Source: Halococcaceae archaeon
Lineage (GTDB): Archaea > Halobacteriota > Halobacteria > Halobacteriales > Halalkalicoccaceae
Reading direction: 5' to 3'
DNA: 12,767 nt
Assembly (NCBI GenBank): GCA_007128515.1
Contig: SKXI01000352.1
Location: 1-12,767 of the forward strand
Shown here piece by piece: positions 6,056 through 12,767 of the stretch. Position 1 is the stretch's first letter. Each line of letters opens with the position of its first letter. The position numbers were made by a program, and so were the translations under genes. The notes beneath the pieces were generated by a model. It saw only the letters and a list, made by a program, of their open reading frames with translations. It made no database searches and was not told the DNA's origin.

Positions 6056-6955
6056 GTGAGCACCGACACCGATTCCGGGGTGCTCTCCGACGCCGACCTG
6101 CGGTGGGTCAAGCGAAAGGAGGTGCTGTTCCACGCCACGCTGTTCCTCGCGTCGGTCTTCGGCGTGGCCATGCTCGGGCTGCTCGTCTTCGACGTGCTGT
6201 TCGAGACCGCTGTGGGCGTGCTCGTCCTCGGCATCGACGTGACGACGTTCCTCACCAGCGGTGCCTCGCGGGACTGGGAGCGGGCCGGCTTCCTGCCCGC
6301 GATCATCGGCTCGGTCTGGCTCGTCCTCTTGACCCTGATCTTCTCCTTCTTCCTGGGTGTCTCGACCGCGACCTACCTGGAGGAGTACGCGCCGAACACC
6401 CGGACGGTGCGGCTGATCGAGGCGAACCTGACGAACCTCGCGGGGGTCCCGTCGGTCGTCTATGGGTTGCTAGCGCTCGGGGTGTTCGTCAACGGGCTCC
6501 GGCTGGGGTCGATCCTCCTCGCGGGTTCGATCGCGCTCGCGCTGCTGGTCGTGCCGATCGTCATCGTCGCGAGCCAGGAGGCGCTGCGGGCGGTCCCGAG
6601 CGGGGTGCGCGACGGTTCGCTCGCGACCGGCGCGACCCGGTGGCAGACGGTCCGCGGGGTCGTCCTCCCCGCGGCGCTGCCCGGCATCGTCACCGGGACG
6701 ATCCTCGCGCTCGCGCGGGCGATCGGCGAGACCGCGCCGCTGATCATGGTCGGGGCAGTGCTCCAGGCGAGACAGACCCCCGACCCGTTCTCGCTGTTCG
6801 GGTCGATGCCGACGATGATCTACTACTGGGCGTTTCGCCCGATCACCGAGTTCCACAACCTCGCGGCGCTCGGCATCCTCGTCCTGCTCACGATCCTGGT
6901 CGGGATGTACGGCGTCGCGTTCTTCGTGCGAAACCGGTACGAACGGAGGCTCTGA
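6056..6955 (+). CDS. pstA: Phosphate ABC transporter permease PstA
   Basis: 299 aa from the chosen GTG at 6056; an in-frame GTG at 6047 would add three residues. I prefer 6056 because GGGGGTGG (6043-6050) then sits 5 nt upstream as a ribosome-binding site, and the resulting N-terminus (VSTDTDSG) resembles that of PstC (MSTDATTD). It is the second half of the membrane channel. A first helix lies at about 25-48. The MetI-type permease domain follows with helices near 82-104, 128-146, 150-172, 205-222 and 267-290. The EAA coupling loop reads [20 protein letters not shown] (174-193) and leads to [28 protein letters not shown] (218-235) is characteristic of PstA. The gap from pstC is 52 bp (43 with the earlier start), the largest inside the operon. 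The gene ends 1 bp before pstB. Confidence 0.94.
   Translation: MSTDTDSGVLSDADLRWVKRKEVLFHATLFLASVFGVAMLGLLVFDVLFETAVGVLVLGIDVTTFLTSGASRDWERAGFLPAIIGSVWLVLLTLIFSFFLGVSTATYLEEYAPNTRTVRLIEANLTNLAGVPSVVYGLLALGVFVNGLRLGSILLAGSIALALLVVPIVIVASQEALRAVPSGVRDGSLATGATRWQTVRGVVLPAALPGIVTGTILALARAIGETAPLIMVGAVLQARQTPDPFSLFGSMPTMIYYWAFRPITEFHNLAALGILVLLTILVGMYGVAFFVRNRYERRL
6945..6949 (+). promoter_or_regulatory. Shine-Dalgarno site for pstB
   Basis: GGAGG, complementary to the archaeal 16S rRNA 3' end, lies within the last codons of pstA with a 7-nt gap to the pstB ATG. It supports the start at 6957 and direct ribosome entry for an internal operon gene, in contrast to the leaderless genes elsewhere in the window. 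Confidence 0.75.
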
Positions 6956-6956
6956 G

Positions 6957-7781
6957 ATGGCAACAGGAGAGAACGAACCACTGATATCGACGGCGGTAAC
7001 GAGCCGGGAGACCGAGCGGTCGGCGCGGGCGGACGAGACGATCCTCGAGGCGAGGGGTCTCGACGTCCACTACGGCGAGGATCGGGCGCTTCGGGAGGTC
7101 ACGGCCGAGATCCCGGAGCGAAAGGTGACGGCGATCATCGGTCCCTCGGGCTGTGGGAAGTCCACGTTCCTCCGGTCGATCAACCGGATGAACGACCAGA
7201 TCGAGGTCTGTCGTGTCGAGGGCGACCTCCTGTTCAGGGGGAAGAACGTCTACGACGACGACGTCGATCCGGTCGCCCTGCGCCGGAAGATCGGCCAGGT
7301 GTTCCAGAAGCCGAACCCGTTCCCGAAGTCGATCCGGGACAACGTCACCTACGGGCTGAGGGTCCAGGGCAAGTCCGCGACCGACGACGACGTCGAACGG
7401 GCGCTCCGCGGGGCAGCGCTCTGGAGCGAGGTCGAGGGGAAACTCGACTCCTCCGGGCTCGATCTCTCGGGCGGCCAACAGCAGCGTCTCTGCATCGCGC
7501 GTGCGATCGCACCCGATCCGGAGGTGGTCCTGATGGACGAACCGACGAGCGCGCTCGACCCAGTCGCGGCCTCGAAGATCGAGGACCTGATCGCCGAACT
7601 CGCACGCGAGTACACCGTGGTGATCGTCACGCACAACATGCAGCAGGCCGCCCGAATCAGTGACGAAACGATGGTCTTTCTCACCGGCGGCGAGCTGGTG
7701 GAGTTCGACGACACGGCCACGATCTTCGAGAACCCGGCGAACCAGGCGGTCGAGGACTACATCACCGGGAAGTTCGGGTGA
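6957..7781 (+). CDS. pstB: Phosphate ABC transporter ATPase PstB
   Basis: 274 aa, the cytoplasmic ATP-hydrolysing subunit that drives phosphate import through PstC/PstA. All ABC motifs are intact: Walker [10 protein letters not shown] (62-70), Q-loop Gln117 in [11 protein letters not shown] (the PNPFP stretch is typical of PstB), signature LSGGQQQR (170-177), Walker [13 protein letters not shown] (190-201) and switch His226 in [11 protein letters not shown]. The end, DYITGKFG, is also typical. The first 27 residues are an unconserved acidic extension. GGAGG 7 nt before the ATG fixes the start, 1 bp after the pstA stop. PhoU follows after 4 bp, so pstA, pstB and phoU are probably translationally linked. 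Confidence 0.98.
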   Translation: MATGENEPLISTAVTSRETERSARADETILEARGLDVHYGEDRALREVTAEIPERKVTAIIGPSGCGKSTFLRSINRMNDQIEVCRVEGDLLFRGKNVYDDDVDPVALRRKIGQVFQKPNPFPKSIRDNVTYGLRVQGKSATDDDVERALRGAALWSEVEGKLDSSGLDLSGGQQQRLCIARAIAPDPEVVLMDEPTSALDPVAASKIEDLIAELAREYTVVIVTHNMQQAARISDETMVFLTGGELVEFDDTATIFENPANQAVEDYITGKFG

Positions 7782-7785
7782 GTCC

Positions 7786-8454
7786 GTGAGCCGCTTCGAG
7801 TACCGCGCGCAGCTGCGGGCGCTTCGGGAGGAGCTGCTGGCGATGAGCGACCTGGTCTGTGAGGCGCTCCAGCGCGCGCTCGAGGCGTTCGAGGCGAGGG
7901 ACGCTGAGATCGCCTCGCTCGTCGTCGAGGGAGATCGGGAGATCAACGAGCGGTATCTCGCGATCGAACGCCGGTGTATCGAGCTGATCGCCCGCCAGCA
8001 GCCGGTCGCGGGCGAGATGCGTGTCGTCGTCGCGACGTTCAAGATCAGCACGGACCTCGAACGGGTCGGCGACCTCGCGACGAACCTCGCTACCTACGCC
8101 ATCCAGGGCGAGCGCCACGCCTACCCCGAGGTCGACGCCGGGACGATCGGGCGACACGCCCTCGCGATGGTCCGAGAGGCGGTGGCCGCCTACGCGACCG
8201 AGGACGCCGAGGCCTGCTACGCGGTCGCCGACCGCGACGAGGCGCTCGACCGTCTCTGTGAGGCCGCCAACGGGATCGTGGTCCACGATCTGCTCGCCGA
8301 TAGGGGTCCGGACGACTCCGTGGAGACACTGCTCGCGGACGTCTCGCGGCTCTTCCTCACGATCCGGGACCTCGAACGGGTCGGCGACCACGCGGTGAAC
8401 CTCGCCGCACGCACGCTCTACATGGCCGAGGGGAACGACGACCTGCTCGCCTGA
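7786..8454 (+). CDS. phoU: Phosphate signalling protein PhoU
   Basis: 222 aa, the usual length for PhoU. It is all-helical with two three-helix repeats, each marked by the metal-binding signature: TDLERVGDLATNLA (89-102) and RDLERVGDHAVNLA (194-207). In bacteria PhoU sits between the Pst transporter and the phosphate sensor kinase and represses uptake when phosphate is plentiful. Here no PhoR/PhoB is visible, and the likely partners are PstB and perhaps the AbrB-PhoU protein encoded across the regulatory region. I chose the GTG at 7786: it lies 4 bp after the pstB stop, keeps the reading frame, and has a GGTGA match just upstream (7777-7781). The longer reading into pstB is out of frame with pstB and carries no PhoU features. 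It is the last gene of the operon. Confidence 0.95.
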   Translation: MSRFEYRAQLRALREELLAMSDLVCEALQRALEAFEARDAEIASLVVEGDREINERYLAIERRCIELIARQQPVAGEMRVVVATFKISTDLERVGDLATNLATYAIQGERHAYPEVDAGTIGRHALAMVREAVAAYATEDAEACYAVADRDEALDRLCEAANGIVVHDLLADRGPDDSVETLLADVSRLFLTIRDLERVGDHAVNLAARTLYMAEGNDDLLA

Positions 8455-8550
8455 GCTCCGGCGAGGACGGCCGCTCGCGTCGCACTCGACCGACGACGTT
8501 CCCCGGCCACGGGTAGAGTTGTACGAAACACCCAATACTAACCGGTCATC

Positions 8551-9171
8551 TCACGCCCCGGGGACCGGGGCGAGCGTCACGGCGTAGAACGCGAGGACCG
8601 AGAGCGTGCCGACGGCGACGAGCATCGCCGGCCACGTGAGCGAGCCGTCGCGGAGGATCGCGGCGGGATCGGCGAGCAGCTCCCCCGTGGACGGGAGGGC
8701 ACTCGTCCGGAGGATCGCGAGTTCGAGGCCGAAGAGCGTCACCGTCGCGGCGGCGGATACCATGCAGAACGGGCAGATCGCCCCGATCACACCGATCTGG
8801 AGGTAGACGAAGACCAGAGAGGCGAGCACGCCGCTCGCGGTGAGCGGGGTGAGCAGTTTCACGACGGACGGGTGGCGTGTCTCGAACCACAACCCGGCGA
8901 GGACTATCGTCGTCAGGTAGTAGAGCGCCCCGAGCAGCGCGAGCGGCACGCCGAGGACGTAGGCGTACTCGCTGGTGATCACGAGCATACTTCCGCTCGG
9001 TTCGACTCCCGGCGGTAGCGGGAGCGCCCAGAGGTGTATCCCGGTGAGGAAGACGCTCACGAGCCAGCCGACGATCGCGACGGCGGTGAACAGGCCGAAC
9101 AGCGTCGGAACGCGGTCGGCGTAGCCCCACTCGGCGGTGGACGGACGGGTGGTGACGGTTTCGGTGGTCAT
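8551..9171 (-). CDS. VKOR-family membrane protein with only the CXXC cysteine pair
   Basis: 206 aa with about five hydrophobic helices (near 24-46, 69-93, 107-127, 129-154 and 181-203). It matches the vitamin K epoxide reductase fold: the loop and helix SEYAYVLGVPLALLGALYYL (67-86) correspond to the conserved S-Y-x-x-x-G-I-P segment, and CPFC (133-136) is the quinone-side redox motif. VKOR proteins oxidise partner thiols through a second pair of loop cysteines and pass electrons to quinone. Here that loop (about 47-66, ending PSGSMLVITS) has no cysteine, and the CPFC pair holds the only cysteines in the protein. Standard disulfide relay is therefore doubtful. The ATG at 9171 is preferred over an upstream ATG at 9222 because a TATA-like box (AATACTTATC) lies about 31 nt upstream of it. 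It diverges from the photolyase gene. Confidence 0.85.
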   Translation of the reverse strand: MTTETVTTRPSTAEWGYADRVPTLFGLFTAVAIVGWLVSVFLTGIHLWALPLPPGVEPSGSMLVITSEYAYVLGVPLALLGALYYLTTIVLAGLWFETRHPSVVKLLTPLTASGVLASLVFVYLQIGVIGAICPFCMVSAAATVTLFGLELAILRTSALPSTGELLADPAAILRDGSLTWPAMLVAVGTLSVLAFYAVTLAPVPGA

Positions 9172-9197
9172 GCGGATGGTGATAACGGACGGAGTGC

Positions 9198-9237
9198 GAT
9201 AAGTATTGTGAATACTGTACAATATAGTGAACTACTG
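9198..9237. promoter_or_regulatory. VKOR-like gene promoter overlapped by palindromic repeats
   Basis: On the minus strand AATACTTATC (9198-9207) is a TATA-like box about 31 nt before the ATG at 9171. It overlaps a perfect inverted repeat, AGTATT-GTG-AATACT (9202-9216). A related sequence follows 19 bp along: TATTGTGAATACTG (9204-9217) against TATAGTGAACTACTG (9223-9237), the latter containing TAGT-GA-ACTA. A repressor bound here would block TATA recognition. The same AT-rich block could also serve the photolyase gene, which has no clear TATA box near its ATG. Confidence 0.55.
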
Positions 9238-9321
9238 CTCGTGCCTCCTCACGCGATCGGGAGTCCGGCGTCGATGGCGATGGAGCGGTAGCTTCACGCC
9301 CCGTTCGCCCACACTACGGAT

Positions 9322-10704
9322 ATGGAACTCTGCTGGCACCGGCGGGACCTCCGCGTCGCGGACAACCGTGCGCTCGCCGCCTGTGACTGGACGCTCCCCG
9401 TCTTCGTCTTCGACGACTCGGTCCTCGCACACGCCGGTCCCCCGCGGGTGGCGTTCATGCTCGACGCGCTCTCGGCGCTTCGCGAGGCCTACCGCGATCT
9501 CGGTGGCGACCTGCTCGTCGAACGCGGCGATCCCTCGACGATGATCGCCGATCTCGCGTCGGAGTTCGGGGTCGACCGGGTCGTCTGGAACGAGGACTAC
9601 TCGGGGCTCGCGCGGGAGCGGGACGAGGCGGTCCGCGCCGCCCTCGACGAGGAGGGGATCGACCACGAGACGTACCACGACGCGATCCATCACGAGCCGG
9701 GGACGGTGTTGACCAACGACGGCGAGCCGTACTCGGTGTTCACCTACTTCTGGAAGAAGTGGCGCGACCGGGAGAAGGCCGACCCGGTCTCGCCACCCGA
9801 CGAGATCGCGGATGGCGACGGGGGAATACCGACGCTCTCGGAGCTCGGGTTCGACGAGCCGGCGGGATCGGTGCCGGAAGCGAGCACCGAGGCCGCGGAG
9901 GACCTCCTCGCTGCGTTCTGTGACGGCCCGATCTACCGCTACGCCGAGGACCGCGACTACCCGGAGCGCGAGTGTACCTCGCGGCTCTCGCCGCACCTGA
10001 AGTTCGGGACGATCGGTATCAGACGGGTGTGGGAGGCGACCGAGGAGGCCAGAGAGAGCGCGGAGAGCGAGGAAGAACGCGAGTCGGTCTCCGAGTTCCA
10101 GTCACAGCTGGCCTGGCGGGAGTTCTACACGCAGGTGCTCGCCTACCACCCTCACGTCGTCACGGAGAACTACAGGGAGTACTCGAACGGGATCGAGTGG
10201 CGCAGCGACGAGGAGGGGCTGGCCGCCTGGAAGGCCGGCGAGACGGGTTATCCGATCGTCGACGCCGGGATGCGCCAGCTGAAGACCGAATCGTACATGC
10301 ACAACAGACTCAGAATGATCGTCGCCTCCTTCCTCACCAAGGACCTCCTGCTCGACTGGCGCGAGGGCTACGCCCACTTCAGGGAGTTCCTCGTGGATCA
10401 CGACACCGGTAATGACAACGGCGGCTGGCAGTGGGCCGCGTCCACTGGCACGGACGCCCAGCCCTATTTCAGGGTCTTCAACCCGATGACCCAGGGCGAG
10501 CGTTACGACCCGGACGCCGAGTACATCACCTCCTACGTCCCAGAGCTGGAGGGCGTCGACCCGGAGACGATCCACTCCTGGCACGAGATAGGGGACGACG
10601 AACGCGAGGAGGCGGCCCCGGAGTACCCGGCTCCGATCGTCGATCACGCGAAACGCCGCGAGGAGGCGATCGAGACGTTCGAACGCGCACGGGGGGACGA
10701 GTAG
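9322..10704 (+). CDS. phr2: Class I CPD photolyase (photolyase/cryptochrome family)
   Basis: 460 aa. A flavoprotein that repairs cyclobutane pyrimidine dimers using near-UV/blue light. The N-terminal Rossmann domain starts ELCWHRRDLRVADNRAL (2-18). The FAD-binding helical domain includes SRLSPHLKFGTIGIRRVW (220-237), QLAWREFY (262-269), MHNRLRMIVASFLTKDLL (326-343) and GGWQWAASTGTDAQPYFR (367-384). The electron-transfer Trp triad is present with E. coli spacing: W293, W346 and W369 (E. coli 306, 359 and 382). The residue four before W369, which faces flavin N5, is Asp365, where E. coli has Asn378. The N-terminus matches the family, so the ATG at 9322 is secure. Haloarchaea live in strong sunlight and commonly carry this gene. 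It ends directly against the CoA-transferase gene. The symbol follows haloarchaeal usage. Confidence 0.94.
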   Translation: MELCWHRRDLRVADNRALAACDWTLPVFVFDDSVLAHAGPPRVAFMLDALSALREAYRDLGGDLLVERGDPSTMIADLASEFGVDRVVWNEDYSGLARERDEAVRAALDEEGIDHETYHDAIHHEPGTVLTNDGEPYSVFTYFWKKWRDREKADPVSPPDEIADGDGGIPTLSELGFDEPAGSVPEASTEAAEDLLAAFCDGPIYRYAEDRDYPERECTSRLSPHLKFGTIGIRRVWEATEEARESAESEEERESVSEFQSQLAWREFYTQVLAYHPHVVTENYREYSNGIEWRSDEEGLAAWKAGETGYPIVDAGMRQLKTESYMHNRLRMIVASFLTKDLLLDWREGYAHFREFLVDHDTGNDNGGWQWAASTGTDAQPYFRVFNPMTQGERYDPDAEYITSYVPELEGVDPETIHSWHEIGDDEREEAAPEYPAPIVDHAKRREEAIETFERARGDE

Positions 10705-11931
10705 ATGGTCGGCGAGGCACGCGAACCGAGCAGCGACGACGGTCCGCTCTCCGGGATCACGGTCCTCGACGCCTCCCGGGTGCTCGTCGGCCCGTTCTGT
10801 ACGATGCAGCTCGGCGACCTCGGCGCGGACGTGATCAAGGTCGAGCGTCCGGGCGAGGGCGATCAGACCCGGAGGTGGCACCCGCCGACGTACGGCGAGA
10901 GCGGAGAGAGCACCTACTACCTGAGCGTCAACCGGAACAAACGTTCGGTGACGCTCGATTTCAGTACCGAGGAGGGCCAGGAGGTCTTCCGCCGGCTCGC
11001 ACGGGAGGCGGACGTGCTCGTCGAGAACTTCCGGGTCGGAACGCTCGAACGGTGGGGACTCGGCTACGAGACGCTCTCGGAGGGAAACCCGGGGCTGATC
11101 TACGCGAAGCTCTCGGGCTACGGCGAGTGGGGCCCGAAACGCGACGAGCCGGCGTACGACCTGGCGATCCAGGCTGAGGGCGGGTTCATGTCGATCACCG
11201 GTACCGAAGACGGCGAGCCGGTCCGCGTCGGCGTCGCCATCGCGGACATCGGCGCGGGGATGTACGCCACGCAGGCGATCCTCGCGGCCCTCTTTTCGCG
11301 CGAGATCGGAACCGGTGGGGGTCAGAAGATCGACGTGAGTCTGCTGGACGGGCAGGTGGCCTGGCTCACCTACATGGGGACCGCGTACCTCGCGACCGGA
11401 GTTGTACCGGAACGGATTGGGAGCAAACACCCGAACATCGTCCCGTACCGGGCGTTCGAGACCTCGGATGGGTACGTCGTGGTCGCCGCCGCGAGCGAGC
11501 CGATCTGGCGACGGCTCTGTACGGCGCTCGAGCGCGAGGGTCTCGTCGACGACGACCGGTTCGCGACGAACGCCGACCGGGTGGAAAACCGGGAAGCGCT
11601 CGACGCGATCCTCGAACCGATCTTCGAGGAGTTCACGGCCGAGGAACTGGTCGACCACCTCGCCGACCACGACGTGCCGGCGACGCCGGTCAACGATCTG
11701 GAGAGCGTGTTCGACTCGCCGCAGATCGCCGCACGTGGGATGCGCCAGACCGTCTCACATCCGACCGCGGGTTCGATCGAGCTGCCCGGCGTGCCGATGC
11801 ACTTCTCGGACGCGTCGACGGAGGTACGGAGACACCCGCCGTTGTTGGGCGAACACACCGAGGAGGTGCTCCACGAGATGGGGTACGAGGACGCTGAGAT
11901 CGCGCGGTTTCGGGACGCGGGTGCGATCTGA
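10705..11931 (+). CDS. Family III (CaiB/BaiF) CoA-transferase
   Basis: 408 aa, the normal length for the family, which moves CoA between carboxylic acids through an aspartyl-CoA intermediate. Conserved features are LSGITVLDASRVLVGPFCTM (15-34), LGDLGADVIKVERPGEGDQT (36-55), NRNKRSVTLDF (76-86), ADVLVENFRVGTLERWGLGY (102-121) and YDLAIQAEGGFMSITG (151-166), whose Asp152 is the expected catalytic nucleophile. The C-terminal half carries the usual RPxxLGEHTEEVL-like end (RHPPLLGEHTEEVL). The substrate cannot be predicted; formyl-, carnitine-, succinyl- and mesaconyl-CoA transferases all share this fold. The ATG directly follows the photolyase stop codon, so the two genes are probably co-transcribed although their functions are unrelated. 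The G-rich end of the photolyase gene is only a weak ribosome-binding site. Confidence 0.92.
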   Translation: MVGEAREPSSDDGPLSGITVLDASRVLVGPFCTMQLGDLGADVIKVERPGEGDQTRRWHPPTYGESGESTYYLSVNRNKRSVTLDFSTEEGQEVFRRLAREADVLVENFRVGTLERWGLGYETLSEGNPGLIYAKLSGYGEWGPKRDEPAYDLAIQAEGGFMSITGTEDGEPVRVGVAIADIGAGMYATQAILAALFSREIGTGGGQKIDVSLLDGQVAWLTYMGTAYLATGVVPERIGSKHPNIVPYRAFETSDGYVVVAAASEPIWRRLCTALEREGLVDDDRFATNADRVENREALDAILEPIFEEFTAEELVDHLADHDVPATPVNDLESVFDSPQIAARGMRQTVSHPTAGSIELPGVPMHFSDASTEVRRHPPLLGEHTEEVLHEMGYEDAEIARFRDAGAI

Positions 11932-11990
11932 CCCCCGGGACTGACGTGCCAACACCTGTCAATACGCGTGAAACCCGCCCCCTCCTCAAC

Positions 11991-11997
11991 GGTTAAG
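11991..11997 (+). promoter_or_regulatory. TATA-like box for the superoxide dismutase gene
   Basis: GGTTAAG, in the 102-bp gap after the CoA-transferase, is the best AT-rich box upstream of the superoxide dismutase gene. It would start transcription near 12018-12020, giving a leader of about 15 nt that keeps the Shine-Dalgarno site GGAGG (12022-12026). The match is modest. Confidence 0.4.
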
Positions 11998-12010
11998 GGG
12001 CCGCCGGACG

Positions 12011-12035
12011 ATTGTCAGGGTGGAGGGTTGACAAT
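12011..12035 (+). promoter_or_regulatory. Inverted repeat around the superoxide dismutase ribosome-binding site and start codon
   Basis: ATTGTCA (12011-12017) and TGACAAT (12029-12035) are perfect reverse complements with an 11-nt loop. GGAGG (12022-12026) lies in the loop, 7 nt before the ATG at 12034, and the right arm includes the first two bases of that ATG. As RNA this could form a hairpin that hides the start codon. As DNA it could be an operator at the transcription start. Another copy of the half-site (TGTCAA) is at 11957-11962. Confidence 0.5.
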
Positions 12036-12645
12036 GCCAGAACACTCACACGCCGAACTGCCGGACCTACCGTACGACTACGACGCACTCGAGCCATCGA
12101 TCTCCGAACAGGTGGTCACGTGGCACCACGACACGCACCACCAGAGCTACGTGAACGGGCTCAACTCCGCCGAGGAGACGCTCGCGGAGAACCGCGAGTC
12201 CGGGGAGTTCGGGTCGTCGGCGAACGCGATGGGGGCGGTGACCCACAACGGCTGTGGCCACTACCTCCACACGCTGTTCTGGGAGAACATGCACGCCGAC
12301 GGCGGCGGCGAACCCGAGGGCGAACTCGCCGATCGGATCGAGGAGGACTTCGGCTCCTACGAGGGCTGGAAGGGCGAGTTCGAGGCCGCAGCCTCCGCTG
12401 CGGGCGGCTGGGCACTGCTGGTCTACGACCCGGTCGCGAAGCAGCTTCGCAACCTCACGGTCGACAAGCACGACCAGGGCGCGCTGTGGGGCGCACACCC
12501 GATCCTCGCCTGCGACGTCTGGGAGCACTCGTACTACCACGACTACGGCCCGGACCGAGGCAGCTTCATCGAGGGCTTCTTCGACGTGATCAACTGGGAC
12601 TCGGTCGCCGACGAGTACGCCAAGTGCGTCGATCACTTCGAGTAG
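12034..12645 (+). CDS. sod: Superoxide dismutase, Mn/Fe family
   Basis: 203 aa, about the usual length. It converts superoxide to oxygen and hydrogen peroxide in the cytosol. By alignment with E. coli MnSOD the metal ligands are His31 (in WHHDTHHQSYV), His79 (in GHYLHTLFW), Asp161 and His165 (in DVWEHSYY); the gateway Tyr39 is present. The start LPDLPYDYDALEPSISEQ (9-26) and the NGCGHYLHTLFWENM segment are typical. Haloarchaeal enzymes of this type usually use Mn; that is inferred, not read from the sequence. A strong Shine-Dalgarno site GGAGG, 7 nt before the ATG at 12034, decides the start against an upstream in-frame GTG at 11968. An unusual inverted repeat surrounds the ribosome-binding site. 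A run of six T follows 17 nt after the stop. Confidence 0.97.
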   Translation: MPEHSHAELPDLPYDYDALEPSISEQVVTWHHDTHHQSYVNGLNSAEETLAENRESGEFGSSANAMGAVTHNGCGHYLHTLFWENMHADGGGEPEGELADRIEEDFGSYEGWKGEFEAAASAAGGWALLVYDPVAKQLRNLTVDKHDQGALWGAHPILACDVWEHSYYHDYGPDRGSFIEGFFDVINWDSVADEYAKCVDHFE

Positions 12646-12656
12646 TGCCAGATCTA

Positions 12657-12668
12657 CCCCGTTTTTTC
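12657..12668 (+). terminator. Probable poly-T terminator after the superoxide dismutase gene
   Basis: Six consecutive T (12662-12667) after a C-rich stretch lie 17 nt past the stop. Archaeal RNA polymerase stops at U-rich tracts without needing a stem-loop. It is the clearest such tract following a gene end in this GC-rich window, and a new gene starts 52 nt later. Confidence 0.5.
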
Positions 12669-12719
12669 GCGCTGACCGAACAGCGTGAGGTTTACCCCGT
12701 TCGTACCGGTAGGTGAGCC

Positions 12720-12767
12720 ATGCCGGTCGAGAAAGACGAGTTCGAGGCGCTCTACCCGTGTGACTTC
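12720..12767 (+). CDS. Start of an unrecognised gene, cut by the window end
   Basis: An open frame begins MPVEKDEFEALYPCDF and runs off the end after 16 codons. Support for a real start comes from a TTTAC box (12691-12695) about 27 nt before the ATG, a GGTGAG match just upstream (12712-12717) and the poly-T terminator of the preceding gene. The acidic composition fits a haloarchaeal protein. I do not recognise the family from so few residues. Confidence 0.6.
   Translation, partial: MPVEKDEFEALYPCDF

Noticed and set aside
4897..6306. Long minus-strand frame opposite pstC and pstA
   Set aside because: Antisense shadow; the plus strand encodes well-conserved permeases, and the minus translation is Arg/Asp repeats.
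10102..11670. A 522-codon minus-strand frame
   Set aside because: Antisense to the photolyase and CoA-transferase, both of which have clear family motifs.
1..12767. tRNA or rRNA genes, CRISPR arrays, insertion sequences
   Set aside because: No cloverleaf-type sequence, no regularly spaced repeats, no transposase-like frame and no flanking terminal repeats were seen.

Overview
The window is chromosomal DNA from a haloarchaeon (class Halobacteria). GC is high, the predicted proteins are very acidic, and GTG starts are common. TATA-like boxes often lie about 26-31 nt before a start codon with no Shine-Dalgarno site, which suggests leaderless mRNAs. A Tat-lipoprotein signal and F420-linked chemistry also fit. 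I cannot name the genus.

Layout. (1) Positions 1-1048: a partial F420-dependent luciferase-like oxidoreductase (minus) and a small glutaredoxin-like protein (plus) diverge from a 78-bp promoter region. (2) Positions 1196-3539, minus strand: an AbrB-PhoU fusion protein, then a shortened, motif-degenerate AMP-binding (acyl-CoA synthetase-like) protein with its own probable promoter. (3) Positions 3540-3904: a regulatory region with TATA-like boxes facing both ways and several short palindromes. (4) Positions 3905-8454, plus strand: a compact phosphate-uptake operon, pstS-pstC-pstA-pstB-phoU. (5) Positions 8551-9171, minus: a five-helix VKOR-family membrane protein. (6) Positions 9322-11931, plus: a class I CPD photolyase directly followed by a family III CoA-transferase. 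(7) Positions 12034-12645, plus: Mn/Fe superoxide dismutase. (8) From 12720: the first 16 codons of an unrecognised gene.

How they work together. PstS binds phosphate outside the cell, PstC/PstA form the channel, PstB powers it and PhoU probably couples transport to signalling. The divergent AbrB-PhoU protein is a plausible local regulator that would replace the bacterial PhoR/PhoB pair. The right half (photolyase, superoxide dismutase, VKOR-like protein) has a light and oxidative stress flavour.

Most notable observation. The phosphate-binding protein PstS appears to be circularly permuted. The block that normally ends PstS proteins lies directly after the lipoprotein signal, ahead of the usual N-terminal phosphate-binding motif, and the protein stops where that block would normally begin. 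Other points of interest are a VKOR homologue with only the CXXC cysteine pair, an AMP-binding protein with a degraded P-loop and no C-terminal domain, a photolyase with Asp at the flavin N5 position as in plant cryptochromes, and an inverted repeat around the superoxide dismutase ribosome-binding site that reaches into the start codon.
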